Part shown: one piece after another, positions 25,866 to 35,907 of the stretch
Layout of the letters: the number at the start of each line of letters is the position of its first letter
Position numbering within the stretch: position 1 is the first letter of the stretch
Assembly: GCA_934376955.1 (NCBI GenBank)
Contig: CAKRPJ010000009.1
Coordinates: 17,083-81,082, forward strand
Reading direction: 5' to 3'
Source of the DNA: CAKRPJ01 sp934376955
GTDB lineage: Bacteria > Bacillota > Clostridia > Lachnospirales > Lachnospiraceae
Length of the DNA: 64,000 bases
Translations under genes and position numbers: made by a program
The notes under the pieces: model-generated
The model's database searches: none
What the model was told of the DNA's origin: nothing
What the model saw: the letters and a program-made list of their open reading frames with translations, nothing else

Positions 25866-25891
25866 AATGCACGCAGAAAGGAAGTGATAGT

Positions 25892-26356
25892 ATGGCAGCA
25901 AAAAGCAGAAATAATATGGCAAAAGCAGAGTATGTGATCGGAACTGCGGCAGTAAAGCGTGAGCCACAGGTCCGTCAGGTAACCCATGACCGGAGCCATA
26001 CTGTTACCGTAAGAAGAAACAGAGAGAAAGCACTTTCGATGAATCCGCTGTTTGTGATCGCCCTTACGATCGCAGTGGTTTTCACCCTGTATCTGTGTAC
26101 CGGATATCTGAAGCTTCAGTCTTCTCTTACCGCAAGACTTCACCGTATCGAGGCCTTAGAGGAATCCATCGAGCAGCTGAAGGCAGACAATGACGCTCTG
26201 GAGACAAAGATCAATACGTCCGTCGATCTGGATCATGTATACAAGGTCGCGACAGAAGAACTGGGAATGGTTTACGCAAATAAAAATCAGGTTCGGCTGT
26301 ATAACAAGACGGAAAGCGAGTATGTCAGACAGTATGAAGATGTCCCGGAACGGTAA
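25892..26356 (+). CDS. ftsL: FtsL-like cell division protein
   Basis: 154 residues, bitopic: basic cytosolic N-terminus (~1-48), one membrane segment (NPLFVIALTIAVVFTLYL) and a coiled coil (~75-105) outside. Sequence is poorly conserved in this family, so the name rests on topology and on the position between rsmH and the division PBP. In the divisome FtsL pairs with DivIC/FtsB and activates FtsW-FtsI. The next gene starts inside its 3' end. Confidence 0.8.
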   Translation: MAAKSRNNMAKAEYVIGTAAVKREPQVRQVTHDRSHTVTVRRNREKALSMNPLFVIALTIAVVFTLYLCTGYLKLQSSLTARLHRIEALEESIEQLKADNDALETKINTSVDLDHVYKVATEELGMVYANKNQVRLYNKTESEYVRQYEDVPER

Positions 26357-28460
26357 AAAAAAGAAAATATTTACGAAAGATATGCAAGGAAAGCTGGCGT
26401 TTGCGGTTCTCGTGATCACGCTGGCTTTGTTTGCACTTGTGATAGTTTTATATAACCAGATAAAGGAAAAAAATGAGGAGTATACCCGTATTGTGCTGAA
26501 GCAGCACTCCTCCTACGACAGCCGTACGCTGGCTTACCGGCGCGGAGATATCGTAGACAGGAACGGAACATACCTCGCCACCAGTGAACGGGTCTATAAT
26601 CTGATTTTAGATCCAAACCAGATCAGCAAGGATTCCGAAAAATATCTTGAACCGACGGTATCTGCCCTCTGCGAGGTCTTCGGCTACGACAGGCAGGAGG
26701 TTTTAAATGCCTTTAACTCAAATCCGGATTCCTATTATGTAAAATATGCGACTCAGCTTTCTGTCGAGGATAAAGAGGCTTTTGAGACAAAAAAAAGCGA
26801 AATGAACAAGCAGTATTCGGATGAAGGTAAAAAGCTCCGGGTGAAGGGAGTCTGGTTTGAGGAGGAATACCGCAGGTTTTATCCTTACGGCTCCTTAGCC
26901 TGCAATGTGGTCGGTTTTTCTTTTGATAAGGGAAAGCAGGGCAGCGGCGGCATTGAGCAGTATTATAACGATGATCTCATCGGTACGGATGGACGCGAAT
27001 ACGGCTATCTGGATAACGAATCCAATATGGAACGTGTGATAAAGCCGGCTGAAAACGGAAATACCATCGTTTCGACGATCGATGCAAATATCCAGAAGAT
27101 CGCCGAAAAGTATATTGATGAGTGGATGAACGGAATCGGAAGCCAAACGGCGGCAGTGCTCATTATGAACCCCAATAACGGAGAGATTCTTGCCATGGCC
27201 TCCAACCGTAAATTTGATCTGAACGATCCGCGAAACTTAAATGTTATGTATTCGCAGGAGGAGATCGATTCCATGACGGAAGCGGAAAAGACAGATGCAT
27301 GGAATAAAATGTGGAGAAATTTCTGCATCAGCGACAGCTTTGAACCGGGTTCTCCCGCAAAGCCCCTGACGGTGGCCTCCTGTCTTGAGGAAGGCGTGAT
27401 AAGCCCTCAGGAAACCTTCGTTTGTGACGGCGGACAGGATGTGGGCGGATACAGAATCAAATGTGTCAGCATCTATGGTCACGGGATCCTGAATGTGGAA
27501 CAGTCTCTGATGAAATCCTGCAATGATGTAATGATGCAGATCTCCTCCAGACTGGGTATCCAGAAATTTATCAAATATCAGAAGCTGTTCGGCATGGGAC
27601 AGAAGACCGGGATCGATCTTCCGGGTGAGGCAGATGCCTCCGCCCTTGTATTTAACGAGAATACGATGGGGCCGACAGACCTTGCATGTAACTCCTTCGG
27701 ACAGACCTATAACTGCACAATGATCCAGATGGCAGCAGCCCTGTCCTCTGTTATCAACGGCGGCTCCTATTATGAACCGCATGTGGTAAAACAGATCCTC
27801 AATGATCAGGGAGCTGTTGTGAAGAAGGTAGAGCCGAAGCTGGTAAGAGAGACTGTATCCCAGAGCACCAGTGACTTTATCTGCCATGCAATGTTTGAAA
27901 CGGTCGATAACGAAGAAGGTACAGGTAAGGCCGGACGGGTCGCCGGATATAAGATAGGCGGAAAGACGGGTACTGCAGAGAAGCTGCCGCGTTCGGCGAA
28001 AAATTATCTTGTTTCCTTTGCGGGCTTCGCACCCGCAGACGATCCGCAGCTTTTAGCTTACGTCGTGCTGGATACTCCTAACCTTCCGGGAAAGGAGCAG
28101 GCACACAGTACGTTTGCAACCGAGATCTTTCAGAAGATCATGGCAGAGGTCCTTCCGTATATGAACATTTTCCCGGATACCGATGTGACGGGCGGGGAGG
28201 ATGAAAGCCTGACGGATCAGAGTGAGGGAATCAGCAACCAGAATCAGGGCGGACTGGATCCCGGCGAGGAAACAACTGAATCAACTGAATCGACAGAGGC
28301 TGCCACAGATGAAAGCGGGGAGACGGTTCCCCAGCAGGAGTATGACGAGGAGGAGATCCTCTATGATGATGGACTGGGACTTCCGGACAGCGTAGCGGGA
28401 GAAACCGCGCCGGAGGCCCAAAGCCTGCAGGATAACGAAAGTCAGACAGAAGCTCCATAA
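26322..28460 (+). CDS. ftsI: Class B penicillin-binding protein, FtsI-like transpeptidase
   Basis: 712 residues from ATG 26322, chosen because GGAAAG lies five bases upstream; ATG codons at 26334 and 26340 are alternatives. One membrane segment (~residues 25-47), a PBP dimer domain, and a transpeptidase domain with SxxK (GSPAK), SxN (SCND) and KTG (GGKTGTAEK). The last ~100 residues are acidic, Ser/Thr/Glu-rich and disordered-looking. It crosslinks septal peptidoglycan with FtsW. It overlaps ftsL by 35 bases. Confidence 0.9.
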   Translation: MSDSMKMSRNGKKKKIFTKDMQGKLAFAVLVITLALFALVIVLYNQIKEKNEEYTRIVLKQHSSYDSRTLAYRRGDIVDRNGTYLATSERVYNLILDPNQISKDSEKYLEPTVSALCEVFGYDRQEVLNAFNSNPDSYYVKYATQLSVEDKEAFETKKSEMNKQYSDEGKKLRVKGVWFEEEYRRFYPYGSLACNVVGFSFDKGKQGSGGIEQYYNDDLIGTDGREYGYLDNESNMERVIKPAENGNTIVSTIDANIQKIAEKYIDEWMNGIGSQTAAVLIMNPNNGEILAMASNRKFDLNDPRNLNVMYSQEEIDSMTEAEKTDAWNKMWRNFCISDSFEPGSPAKPLTVASCLEEGVISPQETFVCDGGQDVGGYRIKCVSIYGHGILNVEQSLMKSCNDVMMQISSRLGIQKFIKYQKLFGMGQKTGIDLPGEADASALVFNENTMGPTDLACNSFGQTYNCTMIQMAAALSSVINGGSYYEPHVVKQILNDQGAVVKKVEPKLVRETVSQSTSDFICHAMFETVDNEEGTGKAGRVAGYKIGGKTGTAEKLPRSAKNYLVSFAGFAPADDPQLLAYVVLDTPNLPGKEQAHSTFATEIFQKIMAEVLPYMNIFPDTDVTGGEDESLTDQSEGISNQNQGGLDPGEETTESTESTEAATDESGETVPQQEYDEEEILYDDGLGLPDSVAGETAPEAQSLQDNESQTEAP

Positions 28461-28480
28461 TATAGCAGAGGTGACTGAAA

Positions 28481-29155
28481 ATGGAAAGAAACATTGATAT
28501 GCGGGAAGTTTCCGACGGAAAACTTTACGATCTGGAGGATATGGTGCGGGCAGACTGTGCGGGATGTGCAGGCTGCTCGGCCTGCTGTAAGGGGATGGGA
28601 AGCTCGATCGTGCTGGATCCTCTTGATATGCACAGGCTGGTATCCGGTACAAAAACAGATGCAAAAACGCTCTTAGCCACTGTGCTGGAGTTTAATGTCG
28701 TGGACGGCGTCATTCTTCCCAATCTGAAAATGAAAGGCTCCGATGAAAGCTGTTCCTTTCTGGACGCGGAGGGACGGTGCCGGATCCATAGCTTCCGTCC
28801 GGGTATCTGCCGTATATTTCCTTTAGGAAGACTTTATGAAAACGGCAGCTTCCGATATTTTTTGCAGGTTCACGAATGTAAGAAGGAGAGCCGGGCAAAG
28901 GAAAAGGAAAAAAAATGGATCCATACGCCGGAGGCGGCACGTTATGATGCCTATATATCAAAATGGCATTATTTTTTAAAGGAGCTTTGCCGGGTGATAA
29001 AAGAAGAAAGTGACGAACAGGCGGCAAAAAATGCCAGTATGTATGTCCTGACTATATTTTACCTTACTCCTTTTGATCCGGACAGAGAGTTCTATGGCCA
29101 GTTTGAAGCACGCCTTCAGGCAGCCTGTGACGGATTCGGCATCAGTAATTCATAA
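28481..29155 (+). CDS. YkgJ family Cys-cluster protein
   Basis: 224 residues. The YkgJ (CxxCxxCC) zinc/iron-chelating domain occupies ~residues 20-125: CAGCAGCSACCKG, then CRIHSFRPGICRIFPLG. Function of the family is unknown; a metal cluster or Fe-S site is likely. It lies 20 bases after ftsI and before the second PBP, an insertion in an otherwise canonical division cluster. Confidence 0.85.
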   Translation: MERNIDMREVSDGKLYDLEDMVRADCAGCAGCSACCKGMGSSIVLDPLDMHRLVSGTKTDAKTLLATVLEFNVVDGVILPNLKMKGSDESCSFLDAEGRCRIHSFRPGICRIFPLGRLYENGSFRYFLQVHECKKESRAKEKEKKWIHTPEAARYDAYISKWHYFLKELCRVIKEESDEQAAKNASMYVLTIFYLTPFDPDREFYGQFEARLQAACDGFGISNS

Positions 29156-29209
29156 ATTACCGGAAATAAAATATAATGGATAACAAGATAAGCACATGGA
29201 CGTGGTTAC

Positions 29210-30922
29210 ATGGGGCCCTATCTGACAAAGCACAGAAAAAAGATCCTTTTTACGGCGGCAGCCTCCTTCCTTATGGCAGCCGTTTTGATCGTGCATCTGG
29301 CCTACCTTATGATCTTCCGGTCAGAGCATTACAGCCGGATGGCGGATGACCTCCATGAAAGGGAGCGGACGATCAAGGCGGCAAGAGGCGAGATACAGGA
29401 TCGGAACGGAACCGTGATCGCTGCAAACAGGACGGTCTGTACCATATCGGTTATCCATAGCCAGCTAAAGGATCCGGACAATGTTGTGCGGATCCTTTGT
29501 AAGGAGCTTGATCTCCCGGAAAACAAGGTAAGAAAAAAAGTAGAAAAGCGATCCTCCCGCGAGATCATAAAAACAAATGTGGATAAGGCGGAGGGAGACC
29601 GGATCCGAAGCTATCGGCTTGCCGGGGTAAAGGTGGATGAGGATTATAAAAGATACTATCCCTATGGCAGTCTGGCTTCCCGGGTGCTGGGCTTTACGGG
29701 GGCAGATAATCAGGGGGTTATCGGTCTGGAGGTCATGTATGAAAAATACCTGAAGGGACAGGACGGAAAGCTCCTGACCCTTGCAGATGCCAGAGGGGTG
29801 GAGCTGTCAAACGCTGCGGAGGATCGGGTGGAGCCGGTGCCCGGAAATACCCTGACCGTGAGTCTGGATGTAAATATCCAGAAATATGCAGAGCAGGCGG
29901 CATATCAGGTAATGGAAAGAAAAGCGGCAAAGGCTGTTTCCATTATCATAATGGATCCTCAAAACGGAGAGATCTATGCGATGGTAAATGTACCTGAGTT
30001 TGATCTCAATGATCCGTTTGCCCTCCCGGAAAACTCGGCTTCTCTTAGCCCGAAGGAAAAGCAGGAATTGCTGAACCGGATGTGGAGAAACCGATGTATC
30101 AATGATACCTATGAGCCGGGTTCAACGTTTAAGATTGTCACAGCGGCGGCCGGTCTGGAGGCCGGTGTAGTATCACTGAATGACCACTTTAGCTGTCCGG
30201 GCTTTCGGATCGTTGAGGATCGGCGGATCCGATGCCATAAGGCCGGCGGTCATGGAAGCGAGACATTTTTGCAGGGGACGATGAATTCCTGTAATCCGGT
30301 CTTTATCGATGTCGGGCAGCGGCTGGGAGTAGATGGCTTTATTCATTATTTTAAGCAATTTGGCCTTATGGAAAAGACAGGCATCGACCTTCCGGGCGAA
30401 GCCGTCACCATCATGCACAGAAAAGAAGATATGGGGCTCGTTGAGCTGGCAACTGTCTCCTTTGGGCAGTCCTTTCAGATCACACCGATCCAGCTCATCA
30501 CTACGGCTTCTTCTATTATTAACGGAGGAAGGCGGATCACACCTCATCTGGGGATCCGAACGGTCAGCCGGGATGGAAAAAATGTGCATGGCTTCACTTA
30601 TCCGGAAAAGGCAGGGATCGTATCCGCTAAGACCGGTGAAACGATGCGCTACATTTTGGAACAGGTCGTGAGTGAGGGAAGCGGAAGACGTGCAAAGCTT
30701 CCGGAATACAGGATCGGAGGCAAGACAGCCACCTCGGAAAAGCTCCCGAGAAGCCTGAAAAAGTACATATCCTCCTTTATTGGCTTTGCCCCGGCAGATG
30801 ATCCAAGGGTGATCGCTTTGATCACCATCGATGAGCCGGAAGGGGTCTACTACGGAGGAACGATCGCCGCTCCGGTGATCGCTGATATCTTCAAGACCAT
30901 TCTTCCATATCTTGGAATTTGA
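29210..30922 (+). CDS. Class B penicillin-binding protein, SpoVD-like
   Basis: 570 residues. One membrane segment (~14-36), dimer domain, transpeptidase domain with SxxK (GSTFK) and SxN (SCNP). The third motif reads KTA (GGKTATSEK) in place of KTG. There is no C-terminal PASTA domain, unlike Bacillus SpoVD. Being the second PBP of the cluster in a spore-former, it is most likely the spore-cortex or elongation paralogue; which one cannot be decided here. Similarity to the preceding PBP suggests duplication. The ATG start has a weak ribosome site. Confidence 0.82.
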   Translation: MGPYLTKHRKKILFTAAASFLMAAVLIVHLAYLMIFRSEHYSRMADDLHERERTIKAARGEIQDRNGTVIAANRTVCTISVIHSQLKDPDNVVRILCKELDLPENKVRKKVEKRSSREIIKTNVDKAEGDRIRSYRLAGVKVDEDYKRYYPYGSLASRVLGFTGADNQGVIGLEVMYEKYLKGQDGKLLTLADARGVELSNAAEDRVEPVPGNTLTVSLDVNIQKYAEQAAYQVMERKAAKAVSIIIMDPQNGEIYAMVNVPEFDLNDPFALPENSASLSPKEKQELLNRMWRNRCINDTYEPGSTFKIVTAAAGLEAGVVSLNDHFSCPGFRIVEDRRIRCHKAGGHGSETFLQGTMNSCNPVFIDVGQRLGVDGFIHYFKQFGLMEKTGIDLPGEAVTIMHRKEDMGLVELATVSFGQSFQITPIQLITTASSIINGGRRITPHLGIRTVSRDGKNVHGFTYPEKAGIVSAKTGETMRYILEQVVSEGSGRRAKLPEYRIGGKTATSEKLPRSLKKYISSFIGFAPADDPRVIALITIDEPEGVYYGGTIAAPVIADIFKTILPYLGI

Positions 30923-30950
30923 GGGAATGGTTTTTTAGTGAATGTTACGA

Positions 30951-30979
30951 TTGATTAATTCTGCAAAAGGACGTATACT
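30951..30979 (+). promoter_or_regulatory. Internal promoter before mraY
   Basis: TTGATT (30951-30956) and TATACT (30974-30979), spacer 17, in the 100-base gap upstream of mraY. Confidence 0.55.
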
Positions 30980-31023
30980 AATTTTGAATATTTGCCTGAA
31001 TACATAAGAGATAGAGGTGCAGC

Positions 31024-31992
31024 ATGGTTAATGAAACAATACTGGCGGTGATCATCGCCTTCGCGATCAGTGCGGCGTTATGCCCTGTCGTGATCCCATT
31101 TTTACACAAATTGAAATTTGGCCAGCAGGTAAGGCAGGACGGCCCGCAGGCCCATCTGAAAAAGCAGGGGACTCCGACAATGGGCGGACTTGTGATCCTT
31201 TGCGGGATCGTTATCACATCCCTGTTTTATATCAAGGACTATCCAAAGATCATCCCGGTGCTGTTTATGACAGTCGGATTTGGGATCATCGGATTTATGG
31301 ACGATTATATCAAGATCGTAATGAAGCGTTCTGAGGGATTAAACCCGAAGCAGAAGCTTGTCGGACAGATCGTGATCACCGGAATCTTTGCCTATTATCT
31401 TATGACCTCCGGTGAGGTCGGAACCACCATGCTGATCCCGTTTACCGGCGGCTTTGAACATGGATATTATCTGGATCTGGGATGGCTTTCCGTTCCGGCT
31501 CTGTTTTTTATCGTTCTCGGAACCGATAACGGGGTGAATTTCACGGATGGACTGGACGGACTTTGTACCAGCGTTACGATCCTTGTGGCCACATTTTTTA
31601 CCGTTGTGGCTCTTGGAGAAAAAAGCGGTATCAGCCCGATAACCGGAGCTGTTGTAGGAAGTCTTCTTGGCTTTTTGCTGTTTAATGTATACCCGGCTAA
31701 AGTATTTATGGGAGATACAGGCTCCCTTGCACTTGGCGGCTTTGTGGCTTCCAGTGCATATATGATGCAGATGCCGATCTTTATCGCGATCGTCGGTCTG
31801 ATCTATCTGGTCGAGGTATTATCGGTTATTATTCAGGTAACCTATTTTAAAAAGACCGGAGGAAAAAGGATCTTTAAGATGGCTCCGATCCACCATCATT
31901 TTGAGCTTTGCGGATGGTCGGAAACAAGAGTTGTCGCTGTCTTTTCGATTACTACGGCAATCCTTTGTCTGATTGCTTACTTAGGATTATAG
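31024..31992 (+). CDS. mraY: Phospho-MurNAc-pentapeptide transferase MraY
   Basis: 322 residues, ten-helix membrane enzyme making lipid I from UDP-MurNAc-pentapeptide and undecaprenyl phosphate. Active-site motifs: MDDYIKIVMK, TDNGVNFTDGLDGL, GDTGSLALGG, and the HHHFELCGW loop. Length is standard (320-360). It has its own promoter candidate and is followed by murD after 10 bases. Confidence 0.97.
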   Translation: MVNETILAVIIAFAISAALCPVVIPFLHKLKFGQQVRQDGPQAHLKKQGTPTMGGLVILCGIVITSLFYIKDYPKIIPVLFMTVGFGIIGFMDDYIKIVMKRSEGLNPKQKLVGQIVITGIFAYYLMTSGEVGTTMLIPFTGGFEHGYYLDLGWLSVPALFFIVLGTDNGVNFTDGLDGLCTSVTILVATFFTVVALGEKSGISPITGAVVGSLLGFLLFNVYPAKVFMGDTGSLALGGFVASSAYMMQMPIFIAIVGLIYLVEVLSVIIQVTYFKKTGGKRIFKMAPIHHHFELCGWSETRVVAVFSITTAILCLIAYLGL

Positions 31993-32002
31993 GAGGAGAA
32001 AC

Positions 32003-33349
32003 ATGTCACAGAAAGTTTTAGTTGCTGGAACCGGAATCAGCGGGATCTCCGCTGCGAAGCTTCTTCTTGCTCAGGGCGGGGAAGTTGTATTATATGACGG
32101 AAATGAAAAGCTTTCCGCCGAGGAATTAAAGAAAAATTTTGAAAATGACGCGAAGGTGACCGTTGTTCTCGGTGATCTGAAGATAACGGATCTTCTTGGG
32201 GTGGAGCTCTGCGTGATCAGTCCGGGTATCTCTCTGGAGGCTCCGTTCGTGGCTGTACTCGACGAGGCAGGTATCCCGATCTGGAGTGAAATCGAGCTGG
32301 CATACCATTGTTCACGGGGAAAGCTTGCAGCGATCACAGGAACAAACGGCAAGACGACCACCACTGCTCTTACCGGTGAGATCATGAAGCATTACTGCGA
32401 CAGCGTGTTTGTTGTGGGAAATATCGGTGATCCCTACACGGCCCATGCAAGGGAGACTACAGATGACTCCGTGACTGTTGCGGAGGTTTCCAGCTTCCAG
32501 CTTGAAACGATCATGGAGTTCCATCCTAACGTTTCTGCCATCACCAACATCACGCCGGATCATCTTGACCGTCACAAAACAATGGAATGCTATATTCAGG
32601 TCAAGGAAGGAATTGCCAGAAACCAGACAGAGGAAGATACCTGTGTATTAAACTATGATGATCCGCTTCTTCGCGAATTCGGCTCAACATTAAAGTGCAA
32701 GGTGGTCTACTTCAGCCGTAAGGAAAAGCTGGACAGCGGCGTGTACTTAGATGGTGACATAATCATGTATAAGCATGACAGAAAGGCAGAGCCGGTCCTC
32801 AACGTGAATGAGCTCCAGATCATAGGCGGACACAACTATGAGAACGTGATGACCGCAGTTGCCATTGCGATCCAGCTTGGCGTCCCGCTGTCTGTAATAC
32901 GGGAGGCCTGCAAGGAATTTAAGGCAGTTGAACATCGTATCGAATTTGTAAGAGAACGCTTTGGCGTGACTTATTATAACGATTCCAAGGGAACAAACCC
33001 GGATGCAGCGATCCAGGCGATCCGTGCAATGCCGGGGCCGACTATCCTGATCGCAGGAGGCTATGATAAGCACTCCGAATATGATGAATGGATCGAGAGC
33101 TTTGACGGCAAGGTGCGCTATCTTGTCCTGATCGGACAGACCCGCGATAAGATCGCAGAGTGTGCAAAACGCCACGGCATTACCGATATTATGTACGCAG
33201 AGGATATGCAGGAGGCGGTGCAGGTATGTGCTTCCTACGCAAATTCCGGTGACTATGTGCTTCTCTCCCCCGCATGTGCAAGCTGGGGCATGTTTAAGAA
33301 CTTTGAGGAGCGCGGACGTATCTTTAAAGAATGCGTAAACGCCCTGTAA
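32003..33349 (+). CDS. murD: UDP-N-acetylmuramoylalanine--D-glutamate ligase
   Basis: 448 residues, Mur ligase that adds D-Glu to UDP-MurNAc-L-Ala. N-terminal Rossmann-like uridine-binding domain, central ATPase with GTNGKTTTTAL, and C-terminal domain with HRIEFV and LLSPACASWGMF. The AGGAGG site is eight bases upstream. Cytosolic step preceding MraY, next to which it sits. Confidence 0.97.
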   Translation: MSQKVLVAGTGISGISAAKLLLAQGGEVVLYDGNEKLSAEELKKNFENDAKVTVVLGDLKITDLLGVELCVISPGISLEAPFVAVLDEAGIPIWSEIELAYHCSRGKLAAITGTNGKTTTTALTGEIMKHYCDSVFVVGNIGDPYTAHARETTDDSVTVAEVSSFQLETIMEFHPNVSAITNITPDHLDRHKTMECYIQVKEGIARNQTEEDTCVLNYDDPLLREFGSTLKCKVVYFSRKEKLDSGVYLDGDIIMYKHDRKAEPVLNVNELQIIGGHNYENVMTAVAIAIQLGVPLSVIREACKEFKAVEHRIEFVRERFGVTYYNDSKGTNPDAAIQAIRAMPGPTILIAGGYDKHSEYDEWIESFDGKVRYLVLIGQTRDKIAECAKRHGITDIMYAEDMQEAVQVCASYANSGDYVLLSPACASWGMFKNFEERGRIFKECVNAL

Positions 33350-33396
33350 GCGGGATTTGATTTACGAATAAATCTGAAACAGACGGGAGGGAGAAC

Positions 33397-34554
33397 ATGC
33401 AAGGAACGGCTCCAAGGCCTAAAAAGAAAAAAGTACGCCGATTTTACGATTACAGCCTTCTCTTTACGATCATATTCCTGACCGTGTTTGGTCTGATCAT
33501 GATATACAGCTCCAGCTCCTATAATGCTCAGGTGCAGGATCTTCCGGCTTATTATTTTATGAAAAAACAGGGAATGATCGCCCTTGTCGGATTTGGCTTT
33601 ATGCTTTTGATATCCAAGATCGATTATCATCTTTTTTCAAAATTTACCGCCCTTGCGATGCTGCTTTCCCATGTCTGTATGTTCCTTGTAAACTATACAC
33701 CTCTGGGGATAGCTGTAAACGGAAAAAAACGCTGGCTCGGTGTAGGAGCTGCACGGTTCCAGCCTACCGAGATGGTCAAGATAACCATTATCCTTGTTCT
33801 TGCGGTCATGCTTACTAAGCAGGGAAAGAAGATTAATTCATTAAAAACGGCGCTGATGACAGTCGCTGTATTTCTTCCCCTTACCTTTATGGTCACAACG
33901 AACAACTTAAGCTCCGGTATCATTATCTGCGGCATCATCTTTACTATGATGTTTATTGTCTGTGACAAAAAAATGCCGTTTGCTCTTATAGCGGGCTTTG
34001 GCGGTGTGATTTATGTGACTACACCGATGTTAGTCAATTATATTGAGAAGATCGGTCTTTTACAGGATTATCAGCTGTCACGTATCCATGTGTGGATCAA
34101 TCCGGAGGCATATCCTCTGGAGGGCGGTTATCAGGTTCTTCAGGGACTTTATGCGATCGGTTCAGGCGGACTTCTCGGTAAGGGACTGGGGCAGAGTATC
34201 CAGAAGCTGAGCTTTCTTCCGGAGCCGCAGAATGATATGATATTTGCGATCATCTGTGAGGAGCTTGGTCTGTTCGGAGCCGTATCGGTCATTCTGATCT
34301 TCCTGTTTATGATTTACCGTTTTCTGTTGATCGCAGGAAATGCCCCGGATCTGTTCGGAGCACTTTTAGTTGTGGGCGTAATGGCTCATATTGCAGTTCA
34401 GGTGGTTTTAAATATTGCCGTTGTTACGAATGTGATCCCGAATACAGGGATCACCCTCCCGTTTATCAGCTACGGAGGAACCTCTGTTTTGTTCCTTATG
34501 CTGGAAATGGGAATGGTGCTTAGTGTGTCAAACCAGATAAAACTGGAAAAATAA
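33397..34554 (+). CDS. ftsW: SEDS glycosyltransferase FtsW (SpoVE-like)
   Basis: 385 residues, ten membrane segments, SEDS family lipid II polymerase. The motifs KRWLGVGAARFQPTE and the C-terminal GITLPFISYGGTS are diagnostic. It works with a class B PBP, of which two are encoded upstream. In Bacillus the homologue in this place is SpoVE; division (FtsW) or sporulation use cannot be told apart from sequence. Confidence 0.92.
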   Translation: MQGTAPRPKKKKVRRFYDYSLLFTIIFLTVFGLIMIYSSSSYNAQVQDLPAYYFMKKQGMIALVGFGFMLLISKIDYHLFSKFTALAMLLSHVCMFLVNYTPLGIAVNGKKRWLGVGAARFQPTEMVKITIILVLAVMLTKQGKKINSLKTALMTVAVFLPLTFMVTTNNLSSGIIICGIIFTMMFIVCDKKMPFALIAGFGGVIYVTTPMLVNYIEKIGLLQDYQLSRIHVWINPEAYPLEGGYQVLQGLYAIGSGGLLGKGLGQSIQKLSFLPEPQNDMIFAIICEELGLFGAVSVILIFLFMIYRFLLIAGNAPDLFGALLVVGVMAHIAVQVVLNIAVVTNVIPNTGITLPFISYGGTSVLFLMLEMGMVLSVSNQIKLEK

Positions 34555-34558
34555 ACTC

Positions 34559-34587
34559 AGGTCGAAAATTCGGGAACATTTCGGCCT
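34559..34587 (+). other. Hairpin between ftsW and murA
   Basis: AGGTCGAAA / TTTCGGCCT, nine pairs with one G-T, loop of 11 bases, without a T tract. It could be a processing site; not a clear terminator. Confidence 0.4.
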
Positions 34588-34632
34588 GCTTCGGAATATG
34601 ATATCCATATATTCTATTCCGGGGGGATATGT

Positions 34633-35907
34633 TTGTCCGAGATACAGGTACAGGGTCTTAAGAAACTGAACGGGGAGATAAGAGTTCAGGGATCAAAGAA
34701 TGCAGTGCTGCCAATGATGGCAGGAGCCCTTCTGGCGTCCGGAACGACAGTGATCCATCATGTTCCGGCGATCGACGATGTGTTTACCATGATGGAGATC
34801 CTTGAGGATCTTGGCTGCATCGTTCGTTATTCATCCGGTGATCTGGAAATCGATACGACACAGGCATCCGGCTGCTGCATATCAGAAAAGTGTATGGGAA
34901 GAATGCGGTCTTCCTGCCTCCTTTTAGGACCTCTGCTCGCAAGAACAGGGGAGGCGGTCACCTATCAGCCCGGAGGCTGTGTGATCGGAAAAAGACCGGT
35001 GGATCTTCATCTTTTTGCATTAAGATCCTTAGGAGCCGAGATTATGGAAGCAGGAGGCATGATCGTAGCAAGAGCCGTAATGCTTGAAGGAGCTGAGATC
35101 CGTTTTCGATATCCAAGTGTGGGGGCAACAGAGAATGCGATCTTAGCCGCTGTGACTGCCGAAGGAACGACGATCCTGCATAATTGTGCCAGAGAGCCGG
35201 AGATTACAGAGCTCTGCCGCTTTCTTTCCTGTATGGGAGCAAGAATACGCGGAGCCGGAAAAGATAAAATAGAGATCGAGGGCGTTATCCGCTTACATCC
35301 GACAGAGATCACACTCTCCGGAGACAGGATCTGTGCAGGAACCTATCTGGCTGCGGCGATGATGGCAGGAGGAGAGGTGACGGTGACGGGAGTTTGCCCG
35401 GGAGCTTTAAGAGCGCCGATCCTGCTGCTAAGAAGGATGGGCGGAAGTGTTGAGATAAAAGAAGCGGAAAATCAGATCCGCCTGCGGGTATTTCAACGAC
35501 CGGTCAGCTTTTATGTCTGCACAGGCCCGTATCCTGACTTTCCGACGGATCTTCAGTCCGTATTCCTTGCTGCGGCGTGTGTAGCAGAGGGGGAGAGCGG
35601 GATCACGGAAACGGTGTTTGAGGATAGATTCTCGGCTGCCGCTAGGATGCGGAAATTTGGAGCGGAACTCCGGTTTGAGAACAAAACTGTCGTGACACAG
35701 GGGCGTTTTCCTTTGGAATCTGCCGTTGTCAGTGCTCCTGATCTGAGAGGAGGCGCAGCCCTTGTACTGGCCGCCCTCGGAGCGGAGGGACTTTCGATCA
35801 TTAATGATCGTGGACATATTACGCGTGGCTATGAGGATATCTGCCGGGATCTTTCCGGTCTCGGTGCAAATGTGAAGTGGATAAAGGAGAGTACAGAAAG
35901 AGGATGA
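34633..35907 (+). CDS. murA: UDP-N-acetylglucosamine 1-carboxyvinyltransferase
   Basis: 424 residues, first committed step of murein synthesis (enolpyruvyl transfer from PEP). The catalytic Cys is in PGGCVIGKRPVDLHL; also QGSKNAVLP at the N-terminus and RGGAALVLAAL at the C-terminus. A TTG start is required: GGGGGG lies shortly upstream and no ATG fits. It occupies the place where murG stands in many Firmicutes clusters. Its stop overlaps the ftsQ start (ATGA). Confidence 0.94.
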   Translation: MSEIQVQGLKKLNGEIRVQGSKNAVLPMMAGALLASGTTVIHHVPAIDDVFTMMEILEDLGCIVRYSSGDLEIDTTQASGCCISEKCMGRMRSSCLLLGPLLARTGEAVTYQPGGCVIGKRPVDLHLFALRSLGAEIMEAGGMIVARAVMLEGAEIRFRYPSVGATENAILAAVTAEGTTILHNCAREPEITELCRFLSCMGARIRGAGKDKIEIEGVIRLHPTEITLSGDRICAGTYLAAAMMAGGEVTVTGVCPGALRAPILLLRRMGGSVEIKEAENQIRLRVFQRPVSFYVCTGPYPDFPTDLQSVFLAAACVAEGESGITETVFEDRFSAAARMRKFGAELRFENKTVVTQGRFPLESAVVSAPDLRGGAALVLAALGAEGLSIINDRGHITRGYEDICRDLSGLGANVKWIKESTERG

